DNA of 5,189 nucleotides from Bryobacterales bacterium (lineage in GTDB: Bacteria; Acidobacteriota; Terriglobia; Bryobacterales; Bryobacteraceae): the NCBI GenBank assembly GCA_003164075.1, contig PLRZ01000250.1:1-5189 (forward strand). Direction: 5' to 3'. Shown here one piece after another: positions 1 through 5,189 of the stretch. Below the pieces are notes generated by a model that worked only from the letters and a program-made list of their open reading frames with translations, searched no databases and had not been told where the DNA came from. How positions within the stretch are numbered: the first letter of the stretch is position 1; every line of letters starts with the position of its first letter. The translations under genes were made by a program, and so were the position numbers.

Positions 1-421
1 GATTGAGCATGTCCATGGCGGTGGTAAACAGAACGCGCTGATTCGACTGACAGGCGCGCCAGCCCACGATCTTGGACAAGAAGGTCTTGCCGACCCCAGG
101 ATTTCCGATGAGAATCAGGTTGGTGCCGTTGGCGATGAAGCTCAGGTCGAGCAGGCGCAAGACGCGATTCTTGTTCTGCGAGCGGCTCTTGTGGTGAGAG
201 AAGTGAAACGCGTCGATGCTGGGTTGTGTCTGTAATTTCGAGCATTTGAAACGGCGCTCGATGGGCCGGCCGCGACGCGCTTCCAACTCCATATCGGCAA
301 GCCATTCCAAGGTCGCGGCCGCACTGAGATTCTTGCCGGCCGCTTCAGAGAGGGTCGTCTCCAGATGGGGGCTCATGACCGTCAGATTCAGATCGAGGAG
401 TTTCTGTTCCAGGGGGATCAT
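1..421 (-). CDS. istB: IS21-family helper ATPase IstB, 5' part (truncated by window edge)
   Basis: IstB is the AAA+ ATPase that works with the IstA transposase in target capture and strand transfer of IS21 elements. The visible 140 codons read MIPLEQKLLDLNLTVMSPHL at the start. They continue with an IstB-like N-terminal helical region, including an ADMELEARRGRPIERR segment (residues about 42-57) and KNRVLRLLDLSFIANG. The Walker A P-loop GNPGVGKT follows at residues 106-113. IstB proteins are usually about 250 residues, so roughly the second half, with Walker B and the arginine finger, lies outside the window. The ATG at 421-419 is chosen because AAGGA stands five bases upstream (427-431) and the frame is open from there to the edge. 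The gene starts inside the 3' end of istA, overlapping it by 77 bases in another frame, which suggests translational coupling. Confidence 0.93.
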   Translation of the reverse strand, partial: MIPLEQKLLDLNLTVMSPHLETTLSEAAGKNLSAAATLEWLADMELEARRGRPIERRFKCSKLQTQPSIDAFHFSHHKSRSQNKNRVLRLLDLSFIANGTNLILIGNPGVGKTFLSKIVGWRACQSNQRVLFTTAMDMLN

Positions 422-1931
422 CGGATTCCTTTTCAGATTTAAGAATGAAGGCGTCATAAGCCAGCAGCGATAGCGGGTCGGTGACGAGTTCATTCAACCG
501 CGGATCGCGGAGGCGAAGCGGTGGCTGTTCGCGGCGTGGAGACTGCTGCTGCCGCAGAATGTTGGCGACGGGGTACCCTCTGGGTCCGGCGCCGAAAGCG
601 CGAGCGGTGGCGGCCTTTTCGATGGCGCCGGCCACGGCATCTGGACCGTACTGGCGAATGAGTTCGAGCAGTTCGGTGATCTGCCGCGACAGGGAGCGAT
701 CGCCGTCGGCGATGTCGCGGAGATAGGCTTCCAGCTCCGCTTTCGAACAGAGTCCGTCGAGAAAGGCAAACAGCCGGTCTTGGGCGCGCGACCGCCGGGC
801 GGCGGGCCGAAACTCAGCCAGTTCGGCTTCGAATCGTTCTGCGCCCAAGGTCTGGCCACGGCGCCACGAACGCGCATAGCTGACGATCTCGGTCACCCGA
901 TCGTAAATGGTGACCGAACTGGAGTCGGCCTTCAGTGTGAGACGGCGGCCGGCGAAGCGATGCGGCACGCAGTAGAGATTGCCGTCGAACTGCAATCGTA
1001 TGTCTTTGTAAACCAGCGCCGCGACGGTGTCGCGATAATCCGGCGTGATGACCGGCAAGCATCGGAGGGCATCGGGTTGGAAACGATCGATTGGGCGCTC
1101 TCGTGTTTCGCTGTGCAAGCGCCGGTTGGCGATCTGATCGAGCCACTCACGCGCCTGTCGGTTCACGTCGTGGAGATCGAGGAAATCGCGCAGCGGCCAG
1201 AAGTTCTGCCGCACATAACCGATGCCACTCCGTTCCACTTTTCCTTTCTCCCATCCACTCGCCTGATTGCAGGCACGCGGATAAAAGTTGAACTCACGAG
1301 CAAAGGCCAGGAAGCGCGGATTGAAGCGAACTAATCGACCGTCATGCTCGGCCACAGCGGTGGCCAGGTTGTCATACCAGAGCTCGCGGGCAATGCCGTT
1401 CAGCATCTGAAACGCGTGAACGTGACAACGAACAAAGGTCTCGAAACTCTGGCTGTGCGTGAACTCCAGATACTGCATGCGGCTGTGCCCATCGACGAGG
1501 GCGAAGGCGTAGAGCTTCCGCTGGTCGCCTTGGTAGTCGAGCGATTCGAAGTGACCCCAGTCGACCTCGAAGCGTTCGCCGGGCTTTGGCTCCATGCGCA
1601 CGAAGGCTCGTTGCGGTTTCGACTGCGGACGGACTTCATGCACATACTGGCGCAGAATACTGCCGCCACCGGTGTAGCCCAGCGGTTGGAGCCGCTGGCC
1701 GATCACGGCGGCGCTGGCGGAAGGATCCTTTTCAAGCAACTCGGCGATGGTGGCCTTATACGGGTCGAGCTTGCTGGATCGGGGGCGTCCCGCGGGAGTC
1801 TGCGCCGGCATATCCAGGTACTTCTTGATCGTTTCCCATCCCATGTGCAGATGGCGTTCGATCTTGCGGATGGGCCAGTGGTCGGACCAGTACAGGCGAT
1901 GCAGGTCGTTGATCTGTTCGGTCGTCAGCAT
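345..1931 (-). CDS. istA: IS21-family DDE transposase IstA
   Basis: This 528-residue protein is the transposase of the element; IS21 IstA proteins are typically about 400-530 residues, so it looks full length. Residues about 1-45 form a helix-turn-helix DNA-binding region (LTTEQINDLHRLYWSDHWPI, then a recognition-helix-like GWETIKKYL). A retroviral-integrase-type catalytic core follows, with the apparent DDE triad D124 (FEVDWGHFE), D187 (LWYDNLA) and E233 (EKGKVERSG). A C-terminal beta-rich region around 300-350 (LYCVPHRFAGRRLTLKAD) is typical of the family (Mu-type C-terminal domain). The last 30 residues are acidic and proline-rich (ESDDPPGTETPRSESDGHEP) and overlap the start of istB. The ATG at 1931 is preceded by GAGGAG at 1935-1940 with a short three-base spacer. 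It starts 11 bases after the stop of the upstream accessory gene. No frameshift or internal stop is visible. Confidence 0.96.
   Translation of the reverse strand: MLTTEQINDLHRLYWSDHWPIRKIERHLHMGWETIKKYLDMPAQTPAGRPRSSKLDPYKATIAELLEKDPSASAAVIGQRLQPLGYTGGGSILRQYVHEVRPQSKPQRAFVRMEPKPGERFEVDWGHFESLDYQGDQRKLYAFALVDGHSRMQYLEFTHSQSFETFVRCHVHAFQMLNGIARELWYDNLATAVAEHDGRLVRFNPRFLAFAREFNFYPRACNQASGWEKGKVERSGIGYVRQNFWPLRDFLDLHDVNRQAREWLDQIANRRLHSETRERPIDRFQPDALRCLPVITPDYRDTVAALVYKDIRLQFDGNLYCVPHRFAGRRLTLKADSSSVTIYDRVTEIVSYARSWRRGQTLGAERFEAELAEFRPAARRSRAQDRLFAFLDGLCSKAELEAYLRDIADGDRSLSRQITELLELIRQYGPDAVAGAIEKAATARAFGAGPRGYPVANILRQQQSPRREQPPLRLRDPRLNELVTDPLSLLAYDAFILKSEKESDDPPGTETPRSESDGHEPPSGDDPL
427..431 (-). 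promoter_or_regulatory. Ribosome binding site for istB inside the istA 3' end
   Basis: AAGGA on the minus strand lies five bases before the istB ATG at 421-419 and within the last codons of istA. It decides the istB start and fits coupled translation of the overlapping pair. Confidence 0.65.
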
Positions 1932-1942
1932 GGTCTCCTCAT

Positions 1943-2431
1943 TTATACGGGGAGAAGGTCGCTGGAACCAGGACGTTGTTCTTTACAAGATTCCGGCTGG
2001 AGGGGAATAACCCGTTGAAAGACTATGACTTCGGAGAAAGCTACGTTGTTCTTTACAAGATCGGCCGCATCCGGTCCAACCAGCCAAACCTCTGCTGCGG
2101 AATGCTTTAGGTCCAGAGCTACGTTGTTCTTTACAAGCGAGGTGATACGGCTTTGCCGGTCGAGTTGCAGTTGTCGCTGACGGTTACGCGTGGCGGCCTC
2201 GGGATGGGTGCGCCAGTAGGTCTTCTGATAATCGGCATGCTCGGCGCGCCACTGCTTCCGGCTGTCTTGGACCACCTGCGCATACACTGGGTCGGTTTGA
2301 ATCTTCCGCCGGTGGTAGTCGGCCCGGCGATGCCGCTGGCACTCCGCCTGGCTGCACACGCGCTGCTGGAGCCGATACGGGGATGGATGAAAGCTTCGCT
2401 GGCAGTACGGACAGCAGCGGGTTTCGGTCAA
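1943..2431 (-). CDS. Small cysteine-rich, basic accessory protein of the IS21 element (function unknown)
   Basis: This 162-residue protein is the first gene of the IS operon. Near its N-terminus C7-x2-C10 and C26-x4-C31 form a probable zinc ribbon or finger. A very basic, helical segment rich in Arg, Gln and aromatic residues follows (about 32-95, for example DYQKTYWRTHPEAATRNRQR), consistent with nucleic-acid binding. The C-terminal part contains the peptide LVKNNVA at residues 99-105 and again at 125-131, because the DNA repeats at 2118-2137 and 2040-2059 are in the same frame. The third repeat is read in another frame as CKEQ (149-152). The start is TTG at 2431-2429, supported by GAGGAG at 2437-2442 with a five-base spacer. 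The stop lies 11 bases before istA, so it is probably co-transcribed and coupled. I recall similar small proteins next to istA in Solibacter-type IS21 elements, but that is memory, not a search. Function is unknown; a DNA-binding or regulatory role is inference. Alternatively the frame is open only by chance over a terminal region of the IS. Confidence 0.72.
   Translation of the reverse strand: MTETRCCPYCQRSFHPSPYRLQQRVCSQAECQRHRRADYHRRKIQTDPVYAQVVQDSRKQWRAEHADYQKTYWRTHPEAATRNRQRQLQLDRQSRITSLVKNNVALDLKHSAAEVWLVGPDAADLVKNNVAFSEVIVFQRVIPLQPESCKEQRPGSSDLLPV
1973..1989. repeat. IS-internal direct repeat, copy 1
   Basis: The copy reads ACGTTGTTCTTTACAAG on the plus strand, identical over 17 bases to the copies at 2043 and 2121. 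It is followed by AT, as in copy 2. Inside it TTGT and ACAA are inverted around TCTTT, giving a short dyad. It lies 41 bases upstream of the istA start codon and is translated in the accessory gene as part of a CKEQ peptide, a different frame from the other two copies. A transposase or regulator binding site is inferred. Confidence 0.85.
2040..2059. repeat. IS-internal direct repeat, copy 2
   Basis: The 17-base core (2043-2059) is identical to copies 1 and 3. The identity with copy 3 extends three more bases to the left (GCT), giving 20 matching bases. Its start is 70 bases from copy 1 and 78 bases from copy 3. The TTGT-N5-ACAA dyad spans 2046-2058. In the accessory gene it encodes the second LVKNNVA (residues 125-131). 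Confidence 0.88.
2118..2137. repeat. IS-internal direct repeat, copy 3
   Basis: This copy has the same 20 bases as copy 2, including the TTGT-N5-ACAA dyad, and lies 78 bases farther from istA. In the accessory gene it encodes the first LVKNNVA (residues 99-105). A 78-base period keeps the reading frame, unlike the 70-base step between copies 1 and 2. Confidence 0.88.
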
Positions 2432-2591
2432 TGCGTCTCCTCAGAAATCGAAAGGGATTCCAATCTCTGAGCAAAACAGATAGCGACGTATGAAAAGAGG
2501 AAGATGTAGAAACTGCTATAGAGTACCTACCGCGTCCCCGCCCAGGTTGGCCACACCCCGGATTGGGGAAACCGGCAATATTGCGGGTGTT
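2432..2591. other. Junction region: upstream end of the IS and edge of the kinase pseudogene
   Basis: These 160 bases lie between the last in-frame kinase-propeller codon and the accessory gene start. The part near 2432-2520 is noticeably more AT-rich than the flanks (for example TTTTCATACGTCG on the minus strand) and probably holds the IS end and the operon promoter. I cannot name a convincing -35/-10 pair. At 2528-2557, on the minus strand, another frame reads GVWPTWAGTR. This resembles the G-V-x-P-x-W stretch that follows the EIYV blade in kinase-propeller proteins, so a scrap of the host gene may survive beyond the stop at 2594-2592. The exact IS boundary is not resolved. Confidence 0.5.
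2437..2442 (-). promoter_or_regulatory. Ribosome binding site that fixes the TTG start of the accessory gene
   Basis: GAGGAG on the minus strand stands five bases upstream of TTG at 2431-2429. No ATG is better placed. The same TGAGGAGAC string precedes istA (ending at 1933), so both genes of the operon use nearly the same leader. Confidence 0.7.
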
Positions 2592-4863
2592 TTATCTCGG
2601 CACTGACACGTAGATCTCGTTGCCACCCGATTCGTCCGAGCGGTAAGCGATCCAGCGGCCGTCGGGAGAGAATCTCGGAAGCACCTCGTTGGCCGACCTG
2701 CGCAGGAACGGCTCCGGTTTGCCAGGCTTGGGATGATCGGGATCGGTCCGGTCCAAAGGCAGCGTCCAGAGATCTTGTCCGGTTTCGTGCCTGGGTTCGA
2801 AGTACGCCAGCCGCCGGCCGTCGGAAGAGAAGGACCAGGGCAGGGCGGCACTCGGGCCCTCTAACACCCTCTGGGGAACTCCCGCTCCGTCGCTGCGAAC
2901 CCAGAAGAGGCTGCTGGTGTGGAATATGATGTGCTTGCCATCCGGCGCCCAGGCCGGCATGCTCGCGCCGCCCGTGAATGTCAGCCGGCTGATCGTGTCC
3001 CTGTCCGAATCGTGAACATAAATGTCTCCGCCGTTCATGAATGCCAGCTTGCTCCCGTCCGGTGACAGGCGAGGCTCCGTGTATGCACCTGGCGCGGCCA
3101 GCAACGGCAACGTTGCGTCGGATTTGTCCAGCCAAACCACCTGCCATGCCGGTGCCGCACTCTTGCCCGCCGCGTAGACGAATGTCCCCGTATTCGAAAA
3201 ATTAAATTGTCCGCCGCCGGTGCTTGGATTGGCGGCAACATCTTCCAGAATCCGCGCGGGCGCGCCGGTCGCTTGCAGTGTCTTGGGATCGAACTTGACG
3301 CCGAGCAGAACACCCTGGTGAATATAAACGAGGTAGCCTCCGGGCAAATACCGGCCGTAATATCCGCCGCGCTGCACGATTTTGACCTGTCCGGTTTTCA
3401 GCGAAATGGCTTCGATATTGGCGTCGTCCCATGACGCCGGGGAGGGTGAAGCCGTGAAAAGAACGTCGCTTCCGCCGGGCAGGGCCTGCGGCCAGCGGTG
3501 AGACACCTCACCAGGACCGAGCTTCGTGAGCGGCGTGGGTGCGCCGCCGGCGGCGGGAAAGAGCGAGAGGGGTACCAGGATCCCCATCGACGCCGCGATC
3601 GTTCCGTCCACATCCCAACTGGCACCATAGCCAACGGGGCTGTAGATGCGCCCCAACTCCACCGGTGCACCGCCCTGAACCGAGATTTTCTTGAGCTGGC
3701 CACCGGCATAGAAGCCGATCCATTGGCCATCGAAAGAGAAGAACGGATCGCCGGCGTCTTCCGATCCCGGCAGCAGCGTGGGCGCGGCCTGATCGAGCAA
3801 CTGCGTGCCGAGATGCTGTTTCCCGTCCGGCCAACGCTCCGGATACACAATGCGCCGCCCATCCGGCGAGATTGCGACCGTCGTGCTGAATCCCGCGAAT
3901 CGCATCCGGCCCGAGATCCACATTCAATCGCGTGAGCGGATGATCGGCCGAGCGCGTTGCACGCCACGCAACCCAGGACATCCCCATCGCGATGAGCACC
4001 GCTGTTGTGGCCGTGGCAATCCAGGGCCACGCGCTCTTTGCCGCTGCCGCCGGCGCCTCCGGATTTTCCAGCAACAACCGCCAATCCCCGATCGCTTGCA
4101 GCCGCTGCTTCGCATCTTTCTTGAGACACGATTCAATCAGCCGCCGCACTTTAGGAGGGACCCGCGAAAGATCTGGCTCCTTCGTCACTACCGCGGGGAG
4201 AATGTCGACCGTCGTCTCGCCGGTAAGCGCCGGCGTGCCGGTCAGGATTTCGTACAACACGCAGCCGAACGCGAAAATGTCCGCGCGCCGGTCCACGGCC
4301 TTGCCCCGCGCCTGCTCCGGAGCCATATATGCCGCGGTGCCGAGGATCATGCCGGCCCGCGTCGGAGACATCGTGAGAGTTGCGAATTCACGGTGTCGCC
4401 CGATGCAGTGGTCGGGTCGGTCGTTTTGGCCAGACCGAAATCGAGCACCTTAACGGCTCCCGCTGTCGTGATCATGACGTTGGCCGGCTTCAAATCGCGA
4501 TGGATGATGCCCTTGTCATGCGCCGCTTCGAGCGCCTCCGCGATCTGCCGCGCATAATTGAGCGCCGTTTCGAGCGGCAGCGGTCCCTGAAGCGTTTCGC
4601 CGTCGACCAACTCCATCACCAGCGCGCCCAGCTCAATGCCGTAGATCGCCGCGATGTTGGGGTGATTCAAAGACGCGAGCACTTGCGCTTCACGCTCGAA
4701 CCGCGCCATGCGGTCGGAGTCCTGGGCGAAGGCTGGCGGCAGGACTTTGATGGCGACGTCGCGATTCAGTTTGGTATCGGTGGCACGGTAGACAGCACCC
4801 ATGCCGCCTTCACCAAGCTTGGATAAGGATTCGGTAGTGAGCGATGCTAGAGGGCGCGGGCAT
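2592..4863 (-). pseudogene. Membrane serine/threonine protein kinase with C-terminal WD40-like (PD40) propeller, frameshifted and 3'-truncated
   Basis: The gene encoded a Hanks-type (PknB-like) kinase with a cytoplasmic kinase domain, one membrane helix and a TolB/PD40 propeller, probably an extracytoplasmic sensor or interaction domain. With three indels removed it gives 755 codons from ATG 4863: glycine loop LGEGGMG (16-22), VAIK Lys39, helix-C Glu58, HRDLKPAN (121-128), DFG (141-143), APE (180-182), a membrane segment about 279-299 ([20 protein letters not shown]), then blades with [36 protein letters not shown] and SPDGRWIAY. Frame breaks: one extra base at 4824 after HYRIL, an extra CT within 4376-4379 in the activation segment, one extra T at 3898-3899 after the membrane helix. 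It stops at 2594-2592 just after GGNEIYV, where family members usually continue for roughly 100 residues; the IS follows immediately. No single frame can give an active receptor kinase. Sequencing or assembly error is the alternative to real decay. Start: the only in-frame start codon after the stop at 4890-4888; ribosome binding site weak. Confidence 0.88.
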
Positions 4864-5189
4864 GAGTGCCGAGCTCTTGGCATCGTATCACTCCGGGCTG
4901 ACGGGCGGCCCGTGCAAGCCGTAGAAGCGCACGAAAAGAGGGACGAGCCGCTCGGAAACTGCATCACCGGCCGTGAAACGCGTTATCGGAGAGTACACTG
5001 CCTTGAATGGAAGGAAAACCTCCTAACGGCACAATGGAACTGAACCGCAAAGGCTCACGCCCTCACGATGGATCTACAGAGATGTGCTAAGCCGGAAGGT
5101 CAGAGTCCTCTGGGCAGCACTCCGGTGATGAATTCTCCAACGAAATTCTCTGTTTTTCGTTATGAAGAGCGTTCGTCTTGGGGAGCCAA
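4864..5189. other. Region upstream of the kinase pseudogene, no gene found
   Basis: These 326 bases contain no frame with recognisable protein similarity on either strand. An open frame continues upstream of the kinase to 4967 on the minus strand (GTG), but its translation there is low-complexity and unlike the family N-terminus, which starts at 4863 in another frame. A 13-base palindrome centred on 4907 (ACGGGC-G-GCCCGT, 4901-4913) and an isolated AGGAGG on the minus strand near 5020-5025 are visible. Neither is tied to a gene. I see no reliable promoter or terminator. Confidence 0.5.

Larger units (their letters stand above)
1..2520 (-). mobile_element. IS21-family insertion sequence, left part (right end outside window)
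   Basis: The element carries the diagnostic IS21 pair, an IstA DDE transposase followed by an overlapping IstB AAA+ ATPase, preceded by a small cysteine-rich gene in the same operon. The istB gene runs off the window at base 1, so the other end of the element and its terminal inverted repeat cannot be seen, and the two ends cannot be compared. The upstream boundary is approximate. It must lie between the TTG start of the accessory gene (2431) and the last kinase-propeller coding signal (about 2592, possibly as far as 2528). I see no unambiguous terminal TG or target duplication there. Three 17-base direct repeats at 1973-2137 lie inside the element. IstA appears intact, so the element may be recently active, but IstB completeness is unknown. 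Confidence 0.82.

Noticed and set aside
780..2018. Two long plus-strand open frames (780-1334 and 1344-2018)
   Set aside because: They lie antisense to the well-supported istA gene, have no recognisable protein features, and are expected in G+C-rich coding sequence.
1973..2137. CRISPR-like array (three short repeats with spacers)
   Set aside because: Only three copies at unequal spacing (70 and 78 bases), within an IS operon and inside an open frame, with no cas genes. They fit IS-internal binding sites better.
3805..4557. 250-codon plus-strand open frame
   Set aside because: It lies antisense to the kinase domain, and its translation is Arg/Pro/Cys-rich without domain signals. The minus strand here carries HRD, DFG and APE motifs.
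4901..4913. Perfect odd palindrome ACGGGC-G-GCCCGT as operator or terminator
   Set aside because: A one-base loop cannot form a terminator hairpin, there is no T-run, and short G+C palindromes are common at this composition.
4864..4967. N-terminal extension of the kinase from GTG 4967
   Set aside because: The extension has no family similarity, whereas the canonical HYRIL N-terminus is readable from ATG 4863 in the adjacent frame. The extension is open only because of the frameshift at 4824.
5016..5030. Consensus-like AGGAGG on the minus strand upstream of the kinase
   Set aside because: No ATG, GTG or TTG stands at proper spacing; the first base triplet at that distance is ATT, and the frame closes soon. 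Taken as chance.
5128..5160. GAATT...AATTC inverted pair followed by TTTTT as a plus-strand terminator
   Set aside because: The stem is only five AT-rich pairs with a nine-base loop, and no plus-strand gene precedes it.

Overview
The window holds two things on the minus strand: the left part of an IS21-family insertion sequence (about 1-2520) and, upstream of it, the frameshifted remains of a serine/threonine protein kinase gene fused to a WD40-like (PD40/TolB-type) beta-propeller (about 2592-4863). I see no convincing plus-strand gene; the long plus-strand open frames lie antisense to istA and to the kinase gene. Large kinase-propeller fusions with this layout (kinase, single membrane helix, propeller), high G+C and abundant IS21 elements are typical of Acidobacteriota such as Solibacter-like soil bacteria. 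That assignment is inference from gene style, not a search result.

Layout, read along the minus strand from right to left. 5189-4864 is a non-coding leader with no clear promoter. 4863-2592 is the kinase-propeller pseudogene. Its conserved motifs run in order but are spread over four reading segments, separated by three small indels (near 4824, 4376-4379 and 3898-3899). Removing four bases gives a continuous 755-codon frame that ends inside the propeller, where the C-terminal blades should follow. 2591-2432 holds the gene/IS junction and the upstream end of the element. 2431-1943 is a small cysteine-rich accessory gene with a TTG start behind a good ribosome binding site. 1931-345 is istA, a complete transposase. 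421-1 is the 5' part of istB, the ATPase helper, cut by the window edge.

The three IS genes are packed as one operon: 11 bases between the accessory gene and istA, and a 77-base overlap of istA with istB. Three direct copies of a 17-base sequence with internal dyad symmetry lie inside the 3' part of the accessory gene, just upstream of istA. They are the most interesting structure here: probable protein-binding sites (transposase or regulator) that are also translated as recurring LVKNNVA peptides. The rest is ordinary mobile-element and pseudogene biology. I do not see a defence system, CRISPR array, RNA gene or biosynthetic cluster.
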